Assembly: GCA_003988855.1 (NCBI GenBank)
Contig: QYAI01000016.1
Location: 437,648 to 501,647, forward strand
DNA: 64,000 bases
DNA from: Arachnopeziza araneosa
Taxonomy: Eukaryota > Ascomycota > Leotiomycetes > Helotiales > Arachnopezizaceae
Direction of reading: 5' to 3'
The notes below the pieces were generated by a model. That model was not told the origin of the DNA, ran no database searches, and worked only from the letters and a program-made list of their open reading frames with translations. This document shows positions 46,101 through 57,731 of the stretch, one piece after another. The position numbers and the translations under genes are program-made. Every line of letters starts with the position of its first letter. The stretch's first letter is position 1.

Positions 46101-47907
46101 CAAGTTTTCCACCGCTTCCATAGCCGTACTTAGCCCCGAGGTAGATGGGACCGGTAGTTTTGTCTCACAGCATTGCTAGCTGCCGCACTTCAGAAAAGGA
46201 TAAATCGTAGGATCAACATTGCTAATGATTCTTTAGGAGGAGGCAACATCATTCAAGCCACGGCCGTCATGCTTGTGTACTCGTGGATAGATTTTAGAGT
46301 TAAATCCAATCAATGGGTGGAAGGGTTAGTAGTAGGCCTGGGAGAGAGGCATCATTGCTGCCTGACCATCTCTGAGGCATCGACAAAATGCCTTCTTTAG
46401 GCCATTATGATCAGGATTCCACCTCACCTCACCTCTCCATCCAACTGCACTCTGCCTCCTCTCTGCCTCAATGTCATGGTTGCATTTCATCTTGTCTGCA
46501 CGGGCAAGCTGTGTGTCGAAGCTCACAGATGCCTCGGCGTGCTCCATGTACTCCAACTTGCATTCATCACCTTTGACTAATTTGTGAGTGAACAGCTCTT
46601 TCAGCCTTTTCAGGAAAGCCGAATCCACTCGAAATAGACACTGCGAGATGATTCGTTGGGATTTCCGTCATTCGGGAATCTCATTCGTCTTCATCTAGGC
46701 TGCGCGGAGTTTGCGACAGCTGTCCCGAGCCGTGCCGTTGGAATCGTCTTGGAAGAGATTGGCGTCCTTCTGGTTTCGCTTTCCCAAGCCTACGAGTCAA
46801 CCACACACATCTTTTGCCAAAGTATGCTCGATCGAGAGGCGCCGGTGGACAGGCATTTAATGTTCCGTGCTCAGAGACGAAGGAGAAGCCGCATTTAGAT
46901 CCCAGCTCAATCCACACGACACCCATGCTGTGTTTGGGAGGATGCGTCCCATGAACCCCACGCTGGGGTGTTCTTCGGCCAGGCAGATGAAAAGGAAGAA
47001 ACCACACATTTGAGCATGAGAGACGGCACCCAAGTGATCGGGAGAAAAGCCCATGATGAACCTCCCCAGCGGGCTCCCGTTCTCGTCAAGGCTTGCACGC
47101 CTCTCTAGATCTGACGGTAAAAAATGTTTCCAGAATATTGAAACCATCGAAAACGAAATTGCAGCAATGAAGCGCCGATGAGAAACCGGGGCGGTTGCGA
47201 GGGTCATGATGGCATTTAGGCATAGATACAATCTCCAAAAGCGGATAGATCTTCCATCTTGTTGGCCGAGGAAACGCTTGTCAACAAACCTGGGGCAATA
47301 ATTACGGAAAGGAAGCGTATCGTGAAGTCGTCCTGAGACGGTCCTGATCAACTGATCAAAAAGGAGCCGCCTTGCAGGGTGTTACTGTACCAGCAACAAG
47401 AAATTGCAAAGCTGCTTGAGAAAGGAGGTTCTATCTGTCTGGAATGAAGTTCTGGGAGACGGAGTATTGCCCGTCCGTGTTGTGCAGGCGCCGCTGGAAG
47501 ACGACAGACAGCAATTGGTCTGGGCTTCCAACATATGTAGAAAAGGGAGGGTGCGTCCGGTGGGTGGACTGGATAGATTTCTCCAGGAGAAAAGGGAGAG
47601 GCACGTCTGTATCAAGATGCGAATCTGTTTACTACCAGATGCAGAGGAGCGCGGCATGCACGCTGCTCTCAGGAGGGTGGGCAGCGAGGTAAGGAGGGTA
47701 CTGGAGAGCCTTCTCTTCTCCACTGCACTTGGGTACCCGCTCAGGGTGTCTCAGGGCTTGACGGCTCATGGCCCACCAATGCACGCCCCCAATAATCCAT
47801 GGTGACCCTTTTTCTTCCAATTCTCAGCAGCCGGCACGCCAGGCCTTTTCTTAGGTGCTTCTCGTCGTGGAAAATACTCCTAGCTCCACCAGCTTTTCCA
47901 GGGAACT

Positions 47908-47919
47908 GGGGGGGGGGGG
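47908..47919 (+). repeat. Homopolymer run of 12 G
   Basis: Twelve G in a row in the desert. Homopolymers of this length are prone to sequencing and replication slippage. Confidence 0.85.
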
Positions 47920-48073
47920 AGATGCTCTGAAGCATTCGTGCAGGTCAGCAAGTGCTGCTGCGACAAGCTCCTGTCTCCGTCTCCTGACCTCGATGGCAAA
48001 GTTGGGTGATGATGCGTCTGAAACTGACTCTGGGGAGGACGGTAATATTTGTTCGTTTCTTGTGCTGTCCAGT

Positions 48074-48102
48074 GCTGGCTGGCTGGCTGGTTGGCTGGCT
48101 GG
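48074..48102 (+). repeat. TGGC tetranucleotide microsatellite
   Basis: About seven units of CTGG/TTGG type. It is non-coding. Confidence 0.8.
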
Positions 48103-49406
48103 GCCTTCACTCGTATGACGCCTTGGGGTTTCCGCGCAGGGCAAATATCCACAGACAGGCTGACAACTAGCGAGGTGGCCCAGGTCCAGGGTTGCTGAGC
48201 GTCCAGGGTCGCTCCTTCGTTCGGCAGCGAGGTGCCATCAGTCGTGCCTTGCACCACCACTACCACCACCGACCGTCACGGCCCTTGCATTGTTATTTCG
48301 CCAAAGATCCCCCTCCCTCGTCACATTTCCATCCAGCACGACCACAGCAGCAGCATACCAACAACACCTTCTTCAACCTCCTACCCCCCCCCCAGCACTT
48401 TAACTCAATTGTGACCCTACGACTACCGATTAGCACGGTTACCATCAAAAACACCCGCCCGTTGTTGTCGCCCTTTGACTACGCTACACCAAGTTCGATA
48501 AAAAAAAGTCTTGCCGGCTGTTTCCTCGAGTACTACCAGAGCTCCACTCTGCACAATCCGACCTCGTTTAGTCTCACGACAAGAAAGAATTGGGCTAGGA
48601 AAGAAGGAGAAGGACAAGAAGAATCAGTCGACCTGCTCACTTTTTACGCATTGGCTTTGCTCGGATTGACTCCCTAGGCGTTGTGCTGCACTAGGTCACG
48701 AAAACAACACATCCGAGACGAACGCTTTGGTACTATTCAAAGCTTTTCGGCTTCCTGATACACCGCACTCGACGCCATCGATTGGCCGATTGTCACCTCT
48801 CCGAACGGATCTCGCAACATCACTCATTCATTCTCTGCGGGACTCGGAGCGAGAGACCTACTAAACACCATTCTGGATCCCTCTTCCCTGCGACTTTAAT
48901 CCCCTCTGATATTGTCAATCGCAGCGGAAAACGAACGCTTATAGCAGGAATCTGCGAGTCATATCCCAAACATCCGATCAGCATAAAGAAGCTAAACGGC
49001 ATTACGGGACACCCTGGTTGTTGACTGGAGATTTCCTCCGAAACTCGAGAGTCGACCCGAACTGGTATGCAGCTTTCCGTCACGTCTTGACTGGTTGTAG
49101 CATTCCTCAGTACATTCTTGCTTGCTTCCTTCATCCACAAACAACTGCAAACTTTCTCGAGACCGGCTTGCTAACTGACCATTTTCCTGTGCAGATAATC
49201 GATTTATTCTTGGCGTGTGACGGAACAGGACTTTCCGCATAATACGCACACGGCCTTGATCGGACCTCGAGCCTGATAAAATCTCTCTCGGACTGCTCTG
49301 CGGTTACAACGGTGGAGAACTGATTGAATCAGTAGATAGACGGCTGGTCCCAGACCCAAGGATTCAACTTTCAACACAAGCGACTACACATTATATCCAG
49401 AAACTC

Positions 49407-49439
49407 ATGGTAGCCTTCAAGAGTCTCCCATCATGGTGA
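49407..49439 (+). promoter_or_regulatory. uORF overlapping the RasGEF start codon
   Basis: An ATG at 49407 opens a ten-codon frame (MVAFKSLPSW) that ends TGA at 49437-49439. The RasGEF ATG at 49433 lies inside it in another frame (ATGGTGA overlap). Ribosomes that start at the uORF would stop 4 nt beyond the main ATG, so this arrangement could limit initiation. It matters only if the transcript start lies upstream of 49407. Confidence 0.55.
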
Positions 49440-52400
49440 CGGAGAGCGATCAATCATCGCGTTCAAGCGTGCACGTAGCACCGCTGTTCATTAACAAGGA
49501 CAGGTCTCGTGCTTCGTCGAGGAGCGCATCGACACAGAGAACGAACGTATCTTCTCGAACTAGCCACAGAACACAGAACTCTACGAGCAGCATTGAAAAG
49601 ACACAGATGACACCGCCATCAACACCCAATGGCTCCCAGGAGGATCTAAATCAACACGTTGAAACACCACAACCAGTATTTCACAGCTTTCTTCGAGCCT
49701 TTTATCCGTTCCATCCAACCTACGCGGTCTCAGATACGACTGTGACCCTTCCTTTAAATGAGGGAGATGTGATATTAGTACATTCGATCCACACGAATGG
49801 ATGGGCGGATGGCACACTTCTCATATCAGGCGCTAGAGGCTGGCTACCAACAAACTACTGTGACGGATATAACCCCGAACCGATGCAAAGCTTACTGAAG
49901 GCGCTATTACACTTCTGGGATCTTTTGAGGAGTGGCATGGTCAGCGATAATGAGATATTTAGTGATCAGGAATTTATGAGGGGTATCATTGCAGGAGTTC
50001 GGTTTTTACTAGTAAGTAACTAGCATGATTCATGGTGAGGGTCCTGCTGACATGTACAGGAAAAATCGAATTGCCTGACTCGAGACTCGATGCTGATTCA
50101 GACGAACGAAAGCTTGCGAAGAAATCGAAAAGCTTTACTTTCAGACTTGTCTGGATTGGTTAAGACGGGGAAAAGGTTGCAAGAATGTACCGCAATTTCC
50201 CGACCTCATGCAGACGTAGTCAACAGTACTGTGGATGAGATGATACTAAAGGCGTTCAAGATCGTCACCAGAGGAATTAGATTTCTAGACGTCTGGGAAG
50301 AGGATTTGAGGACTCGACAAGTTGCGATTCCCAGACACATGGCCACAGTAGCAGAGGAAGTCCACAACCCTCCAACACCTCCAGCTGAGTCAACGTCATT
50401 CGAAAGCACACAACATACAGATCCTGCATATGATACGGAATCTCGCAGGACCTCGAGTCAGAGTTCGGGAACCACCTTCTCTGTATCACAGCGTTCGGAT
50501 GAGCAGAGCAAACGGTTGTCGTACAAACGGGCCTCAACCACCTATCCTTCCACTGCATCTTCCCGCCCGCTCTCAATATCCCGACCCGCTTCGGTACAAA
50601 TCAAGAGAAATTCCGTTTCTCATCGCCTTTCAGCCTCCATTCCGCCTGCTCAGCGACAAAATCTTGTTTCAGAGAAACTGAATGCTTGCCACGATGTTCT
50701 TCTCTCACATCTCGGATCATTTATTGGAAAGCTGCATGTCCAATCTCAATCCCCAGCTGATCTAATTTCGGCTGTCCGACAATCTGTCGCCGCTGGACGA
50801 GAACTCTTGATGGTTGTGGATGTGCTCTGTGCTCACGACAACTTGAGCGCACAGTCACTCAACGCGACACGAAATGCTATGGATGAGAGATTACAACTGC
50901 TGGTCAATGCCGCACAAGATGTAATAAACGGTTCTCGCATTGCTGATGAAGATTTGGTGATGCCGTATCAAAAGGCTCGCCTCGAAATGGCTTCAACAGG
51001 ATGTGTGAAAGCTGCCGGAGAGTGCGTTGCAAAGACCAAGTTCGTAATTGAGCGTATTGGAGATTTCGAATTTGAACCTCTCAGCGAAGGACTCGGAATT
51101 GATGTTCAATCCATTGGTACCAACGCTGTGGAAGTTTTGCAACCTTCGGAACCTGAGCCGACACAAGAAGTCACCGTTCCTCAAGTAGCAAGTCGACAAC
51201 CACCACCTCCTCTTATCATCCCAAGTTACGAAAAACCACTTCCAGAAGTCCCCCTGGCCTCTCCTCCCATTGCTGACGAGTTGAATCCACCAACATCTCA
51301 TATGTCGCTCGTTGCCATCGCAGAAATTGATCCCAAGGATATTTCGTCTTTAGGAGTTGCCAAGCGAACTTCCCTTCTCCCGCCTCTACCCAAAATGACA
51401 AGCCCCCTGTTATCTCACGATGAATACAGCCCGTCGGATAACTCGTCTGGTCACGACGGAGAATTTCATTCTTCCTTCAGGTCCACGGCTATATCTAGCT
51501 CGGGAACCACTAATTCCTATCTTAGCAGCATGCGAGATTCGGAGTCGAGCATCATTTCCCAAACGTCAACTCGAGCAACAACCCCAGATCATTCTGTCAA
51601 TTATACTCCAAAAAACCAGCCCTCGTTGTCTAATATCAGCGTTGCAGAGAGCCAGTCGACTTTGGCAGAGGATGTGGATGATGGAGAGTCAAAGATTCTC
51701 GAGAAGACCTTTGCACACGAGTTAGCCCATAATAAGGAGGGTCAACTTACTGGAGGAACACTACAAGCCCTGGTCGAGAGGTTGACTACCCATGCGTCAA
51801 CCCCTGACTCTATGTTTGTTACTACGTTCTATCTCACATTTAGGTTATTTGTGACACCTGTGGATCTTGCCAAAGCGTTAGTGGACCGATTCGACTATGT
51901 CGCAGAAAGTCCTCAAATTGCTGCCCCGGTACGACTACGGGTCTACAACAGGTTCAAGGGTTGGCTTGAATCCCATTGGAGAGATCTGTCCGATCATGAG
52001 GCGCTGGCTGTGATTGAGCCTTTCGCCAAAGATAAGCTTGGTAAAGTTCTTCCGGCTGCTGGGCGGCGATTGTTGGAGCTGGCGCAGAAAGTTTCGTCTA
52101 ACAACGGACCTCTTGTCCCTCGGTTAGTATCGTCTATAGGAAAGACATCGACTTCAAGCGCGCAGTACATTCCTGCTGATACACCTCTACCGCCGTCGAA
52201 CCTGAGTAAGAGCTCCACAGCAATTCTGAGAAACTGGAAGATGGGTGGAAGCAATCCTACCATTCTTGACTTTGATCCTCTCGAACTAGCCAGACAGCTC
52301 ACGATCAAGGGAATGGCTATTTTTTGTGCAATCATGCCGGAAGAGCTCCTCGGCTCCGAATGGACCAAGCGTTCCGGTTCCAATGCCGTCAACGTGAGGG

Positions 52401-53146
52401 CAATGTCTACTCTCTCGACTGACCTGTCCAACCTGGTAGCCGACACTATTCTTCAGTACGACGATGTTAAGAAGAGGGCCATCATCATCAAGCACTGGAT
52501 CAAAATTGCTCATAAGTGTTTTGAGCTGAACAACTATGACTCTCTCATGGCCATCATTTGTTCGTTGAACTCCTCAACCATCACCAGATTGAAGAGAACC
52601 TGGGATATTGTCTCACAAAAGCGGAAGGATATGTTGAAAGGTCTCCAGCAAATCGTGGAGCCAGATAAGAACTATGCTGTTTTGCGGAGAAGCCTCCAAG
52701 AGCACGTACCACCCTGCCTGCCATTCGTTGGAATGTATTTAACAGATCTTACATTTGTCGATGCCGGAAACTCAGCGACAAGGGTATTGCCAGGTTTGGG
52801 TGATGGCGATGGAATGTCAGTCATCAACTTTGATAAGCACACTCGAACTGCAAAGATCATTGGGGATCTCCAGCGTTTTCAAATTCCTTATCGCTTGGCG
52901 GAGGTTCCAGAAATGCAGGAATGGATCCAAGCTCAGATTGTTCATGTCAAATCAACTGAGAATGAACATGTACAGACCTACTATCGCAAGTCTCTTCTAC
53001 TGGAGCCCCGAGAGCCTGCGAACCCTAGGAATGGGAGTCCCGTTGAAGGCCACGGCTCATTCTCTTCCAAAGACAGGTTCGATATCTTTGCCTGGACCCA
53101 TACCAGAGACCGGGCAAATAGCATTGTTCCTGCTACACCAATCTAA
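49433..53146 (+). CDS. CDC25: Ras guanine-nucleotide exchange factor, Cdc25 type
   Basis: The protein has 1221 residues in exons 49433-50011 and 50060-53146; the 48-nt intron has GTAAGT and ACAG ends. It catalyses GDP release from Ras at the membrane, acting upstream of cAMP and MAPK signalling. An SH3 domain spans about residues 82-142 (ALYDY-like FLRAFYPF, then GWADGTL and GWLPTNYC). A Ser-rich middle and a Pro-rich stretch follow. The RasGEF_N domain is at about 737-840 (GGTLQALVERLTTH ... FYLTFRLF). The catalytic RasGEF domain is at about 927-1150 (ARQLTIKGMAIFCAIMPEELL, NYDSLMAIICSLNSS, PFVGMYLTDLTFVD, IPYRLAEVPEM). This is the order of fungal Cdc25 proteins. The gene has a long G/C-rich upstream region and a uORF across its start. 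Confidence 0.94.
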
Positions 53147-55570
53147 ATATTACTCGAAACTTTACGACCGAAAAACTTTTTCCTACTCTCAATCATCATC
53201 ACATCACGGCCGCACATCACGGCCGCACATACAATGGAGACGAAAACAGACCTTGAGATTCTTTTATCTTTATATTGATTTGATACCCCAACTTGAATAG
53301 CGTTTTTAGCGATGGAATTCGGTTTTGGACCACAACGGCGTTTTGTGGTGATTGCATAAAGATTCTCTTTTGTAAGGAGGAAACGGCGGAGGGGAAATGA
53401 GGACTTGGATGAGAGTGAAAGTCGCATGAATGAATATTGTAGCAGAATAACTCTGTGTATCTTCTATGGGAGGTTTCTATCTGGTTTTTTGCATGTGGCA
53501 GGCTAGTACGCAAGCGATGGGAAAACCAAAAGCAAAGCGACTTGGAAGATGACTAGCGGCAACGCATACATTTGGGTAGAATATTGTATAGCTTAGGAGG
53601 ATATAATATCCTTCACCTAGAGAGGATGAGGAATAATGACATGAACTTAACATACTTCCTCCTTCGTTTCGTAATGTATTTGACTTGGTTATGCGGATGA
53701 TTAATTGTTGATCCCTCAAGTGAGGCGAGATGTTCCAAGCGATGGTGAGATGAGAGAGGAAGAAAGAGATTTTTTTACTGTGATTTACTCCTTACACCTT
53801 GTCGTCTATTGTAGATCAGATGAAGATCTGGGAAGTTGAGGTAGTTTCTTCTTCTTGCTTCTCCCTCTGCGACTACAATTTGACTCCATGATGGTAACGT
53901 CAGATCTCCGACTCAGCACAAGCTAGGCGCTTGATCCCAAGTACTTCCAGAAGGTACCATGAATACCCGAGTTGGGTTCTGGCTCTATTCTAGTGTGAGA
54001 AATTCTTACCTGTGCGGGGCTTCTGGGTAGGCTTCGGATGGGATCATGGGTAGAGGGATTCTGCTTGTCCACGAAATGGTATATCATCACGCCCTTTAGT
54101 GCAAGGGAAACTCGAAATCTGTCTCGAGCTGTTGACTCATCTCTCTTCTTCCCTCTATCTTACCGTGAGAACCGTCACCAAGAAATCACGCCAGCCTGGC
54201 TCTTCTGCGTATCTCGCGCGGCTCCAGCACATGTCACTGAGCTAGCCCTGGCCGATCTCGTGTCTACTTCATCGACTCGAATCGATCCTCGTCAATTCTG
54301 CCCTCGCAGGAGGTGGAACTGGACCGAGGAGCAATTTGGGACTAGTTTAATGCGCGGAGAATAAAATGGTCGGGCCTGAGACGGCGCCCGGCTAGTAGGC
54401 TCAGGCAAGAGACACGGCATCTCGGTCATGGGAATCCTCCTAGTGCTGTTCCAGAGAGACATCGTCGGCTCTCTAGCCTGTCGGATATTTGATTTGTAGC
54501 CGCCGTATCGATATCGGTACAAAGGCGCTTCTTAGATTGAGAGGTCACTTATTGATTGATGGTTTGGATGCCTCTGCGATCTTGAGAGACTGCGACTTTG
54601 TGTTGAGGTTGGGAGCCGAATCTGTGAGAATGACTTCGCTGGTGTTGAGTGAAAATTTGATTTTTTTCCATGGGAAGAGGATACATGCTCTCATCGATGA
54701 GTTTTTATCTTTGGGTTGAGATGATGTATTGGTTGGTTTTGTTGGGATATAAGATCTAAGGATCCTGAATGTGGAATAGTCAATGACTCCGGCGTTCTCT
54801 TTTCCACTAAGATTATGGTGTCGAAATTCCGAAGTGACATAGTTGTAGCTTACATCATGTCTTCTTGTAGCTAGGGTGCTGTGATTTCCTTCTCTTGTTT
54901 TCCACAGCCATATCATATGTGGAGAGTCTAGCGTTTCCTCCAATGGTTCTCATTCGTACAGCTATCAATGGAAAGCTACCCAGGCAAAAATTTGCGATGG
55001 CGTCCCATTGAGGCCTTTAGTCAGGTCCTCAACTGGCCTTCAGAAGCTTGTTATCAGGTACGCGAACTAGCTCTATCGCTCGTACTGGCGTTGAACCAAG
55101 TAATCGGGTCAGCCTATAAATTAAACTAGGCCATGTGAGGAAGATATCTATCGAGGATTTCTCTCCTCGACTGCGTCAACATCACCAAATCCACGCCCTT
55201 AGAGAAGTTTCTTCATTATAGCTCCTGTCTAAACCATGCTGTTAACAGAGCCGTCTATTTTGAAAACAACTTCATCCCAAGATTAAAAAACCATCTTTGA
55301 CTCACGCAAACGCTACATACCCGCTACGAGATGAGAAGAGTATATGAATCCCTCTGGGTGCCCGCCCTCTCCCTGTTTCTTCTCCTCTTTTCCATGTTCA
55401 ACTCAGACTTTACAGGCCTCCATCATCGAAAGACAGACACTCAAATCTTCATTCTTTGACCCCGGTACAGCTTGAATCAACATCAGACAGTCTCCGGGAT
55501 CAACTTCGACAATCAGCAACTTTCGGCGGCTTCCACATCCAGCAGCACTGCAAAGTCTATCTTGGACTTC
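53147..55570. other. Spacer of 2.4 kb, RasGEF 3' end and bZIP promoter
   Basis: No gene is supported on either strand. An 11-bp direct duplication (CACGGCCGCAC type) lies near 53204-53227, in the RasGEF 3' flank. Confidence 0.5.
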
Positions 55571-55731
55571 GACAATCAATAACACCCAAAGTCAACTATC
55601 AGCCTCGACAATCAACAACACCCAAAGTCAACTATCAACCTCGACAATCAACAACACCCAGAGTCAACTATCAACCTCGACAATCAACAACACCCAGAGT
55701 CAACTATCAACCTTGACAATCAACAACTTCG
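55571..55731 (+). repeat. 36-bp minisatellite, four units plus a partial fifth
   Basis: Units start at 55571, 55607, 55643 and 55679 and differ at only a few positions. A truncated unit follows from 55715. Each begins CGACAATCAA and ends with ATCAACCT or ATCAGCCT. It lies 66-226 bp before the bZIP start codon, so probably in the 5' UTR. The unit length is a multiple of three and the frame stays open, but no ATG precedes it in that frame. Confidence 0.9.
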
Positions 55732-55796
55732 GAAGTCTATCCTTCTTCTCGACACTTCGACCTTCTTTCATCAACATAGACATCCAATCTTCCAAG

Positions 55797-57053
55797 ATGT
55801 CTACCTTCAACTTCGACAATGCCAATTATGGCTTCTTCGGCAACAAGCCGAACTCCCCCCAAGGCTTTGAGGAGCCCGTCCTCTTAGCCGTCGACTACGC
55901 TACCCTACTTGCAGCGGTAGCCGAGCCACATGTCGACTCGAATGTCGATATGGGAACGGGAATGAGAGCTCCTCCAATGGAGCAGCCGATTGTTCAAACC
56001 GGATACGAACAATCTCTACCACAATATCCGGGACCGGCACCAGCACCGGCACCTCAACAGCAACAACAAAAACCCTGGTGGATAGGCAGCCTTCCCACCA
56101 TTCCACAGCCAGCGCCTATGGCTGTGGAGACCGGCATGGGAGAGGGGATGGGTATGTCATTCCTTCCTCCCTCACAACAAGAGACTGTCCAATACGGACA
56201 GCAACAACTACCTCCAAGAGGAGGCTTCGTTATCGATTTTGGAAGCCAACCATCGACACCATCGACATCATCGACACCATCGACACCATCGACACCATCG
56301 TCAGGAGCAACCCTGGCATCCAGCTCCAGTTCGTCACCAAAACGGAAGCAGCCAAAAAAGGCAGCGAAGTCACGACGGGCTGCCGCTAGCCCAGAGGACG
56401 GAGAGAAGAGAGGACCCGGTCGTCCCAGGAAACCCCGCAAGGAGAACCACAAAGAGGAGCAGAGGGAGAGGAACAGAGGCGCGGCCAGCAAGTACCGGTT
56501 TGGGAGGAAGGAGAGGGTGATAGTGATGGAAAGGGAGCTGGAAACGCTCCGGGGGCAACAGGATGCCAACGCGGAGCACTGCAGAGAGCTGCAGAGGCGG
56601 TTGGACGAGAGGACCGGGGAGCTGGCCTTGGCGAATGGGGAGTTGGAGTGGTTTAGGGGGGTGTGGGGTGGGATGGAATCGATGGGTGGGACGGACAATG
56701 GGATGGGGATGGGGAATGGGATGAGGATGGACGAGATGGATAGTGGGATGGAGATGGGTGGAATGGGCAGTGGAATGGGAAATGGGATGAGGATGGGCGA
56801 GATGGACGGTGGGATGGAGATGAGCAATGGGATGGGAATGGGGAGCGTGCCTATGAGAGGTACGCCTATGGGCTCAATGTCAATGAGTTCCATGAACAAT
56901 GGGATGGGGATGGAGATGAACGATATGCCCGCCAACGGCATGCCCGGTGGAATGTCGACGTACACCTTTGACAATCAGACGAGTGGTATGGGTAACGCAA
57001 CCTATACAGGGATGGATAACCTGGCCTTGAGGCCAAGATATTGGCCCCAGTAG
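55797..57053 (+). CDS. bZIP transcription factor with AT-hook and Met/Gly-rich tail (418 aa)
   Basis: A single exon from the ATG at 55797; the frame is open upstream but has no ATG there. Residues about 204-214 (RGPGRPRKPRK) form an AT-hook. The basic region follows directly (RNRGAASKYRFGRK, about 224-240), matching the NxxAAxxxR bZIP signature, and then a leucine-zipper-like coil to about 285. The N-terminal part is Pro/Gln-rich with a polyglutamine stretch and an STP repeat encoded by 9-bp units (about 56254-56300). The C-terminal 130 residues are built from Met-Gly-rich repeats (NGMGMGNGMRM type), an unusual composition. It should bind DNA as a dimer in the nucleus. The specific target genes cannot be read. 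Confidence 0.85.
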   Translation: MSTFNFDNANYGFFGNKPNSPQGFEEPVLLAVDYATLLAAVAEPHVDSNVDMGTGMRAPPMEQPIVQTGYEQSLPQYPGPAPAPAPQQQQQKPWWIGSLPTIPQPAPMAVETGMGEGMGMSFLPPSQQETVQYGQQQLPPRGGFVIDFGSQPSTPSTSSTPSTPSTPSSGATLASSSSSSPKRKQPKKAAKSRRAAASPEDGEKRGPGRPRKPRKENHKEEQRERNRGAASKYRFGRKERVIVMERELETLRGQQDANAEHCRELQRRLDERTGELALANGELEWFRGVWGGMESMGGTDNGMGMGNGMRMDEMDSGMEMGGMGSGMGNGMRMGEMDGGMEMSNGMGMGSVPMRGTPMGSMSMSSMNNGMGMEMNDMPANGMPGGMSTYTFDNQTSGMGNATYTGMDNLALRPRYWPQ

Positions 57054-57731
57054 GTGGATTGGGATGGGGATGGGTGGGGAGGGAGTAGAGGATGAGGCTG
57101 TTTTTCATGCATGGGAAGGTGTTAGGATAATGAATGATACCCCCAGACAATGATATTTTGTGTTTTGTTGGTGATGATGATGAATCTTGGTGCTTCTTGT
57201 TGTCTCTGCTGCCGCACCTGCTGTTCTGTCTTACTGTCGCTCCCTCATTGTCGTTCTCTTATTGTCGCTCTCCCCCTCTCTCACTGTCGCTCTCCCTCAC
57301 CGTCGATCGCTCCCTTACTATCACTTTCTCATCATCACTTTCTCATCATCTCTCCATCATTATCGACCCTCATTGCCTCTCCTTCTCTCCGTGTCGCTCC
57401 CCTGCTATTATCCTCTTATTCTCATCAAATCTCTTGCCTTCATGGTCCCTTTCTGTCACCGTCCCTTCTCTCGTACTCTTGATGTTGTTTATTATCCCAT
57501 GGCTCTATTTCATCACTGTTATCACTGTTATCGCCGTGTTAATCCTTGATATCGGTTCATTTTTTACTATTATTCTCTTGTAGCTACTCTTTCTAATAGG
57601 GACTCCCCTTTATCATTTCTCGCTTAAGAACAACCTGATATCTACCTATTTACATCCAACTCAAGGAAACCCAACCTATTCAAATCTAGTCTATTTTAAA
57701 ATATAGCTATTCTGATGATCATTATAACTCG
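57054..57731. other. Convergent 3' spacer with a pyrimidine-rich degenerate repeat
   Basis: From about 57220 to 57480 the plus strand is a C/T-rich mosaic of units like CACTGTCGCTCTCC and ATCATCACTTTCTC. Open frames across it are low-complexity artefacts. The rest is A/T-rich 3' flank. Confidence 0.6.

Larger units (their letters stand above)
39854..49406. other. Gene desert of about 9.5 kb upstream of the RasGEF
   Basis: No protein frame here is convincing on either strand, including the longest (43278-44096, minus). From about 41.7 kb onward the DNA is visibly richer in G/C than the spacers at 20-35 kb. It therefore does not look like RIP-mutated transposon remains. Microsatellites are scattered through it (GA, TGGC, CAAC and a G run). 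From about 48.2 kb the plus strand is C/A-rich with CCA and CAG repeats, typical of a long 5' leader of a regulatory gene. I saw no transposase or reverse-transcriptase motif. Confidence 0.5.

Noticed and set aside
56054..56974. 306-codon minus-strand frame opposite the bZIP gene
   Set aside because: It is the antisense shadow of Met-Gly and STP repeats in the real gene, giving Ile/Pro repeats without a domain.
57134..57583. 149-codon frame with Leu/Ser-rich hydrophobic repeats
   Set aside because: It is produced by the polypyrimidine repeat. The same repeat gives similar frames in all three phases, a sign of low complexity rather than coding.
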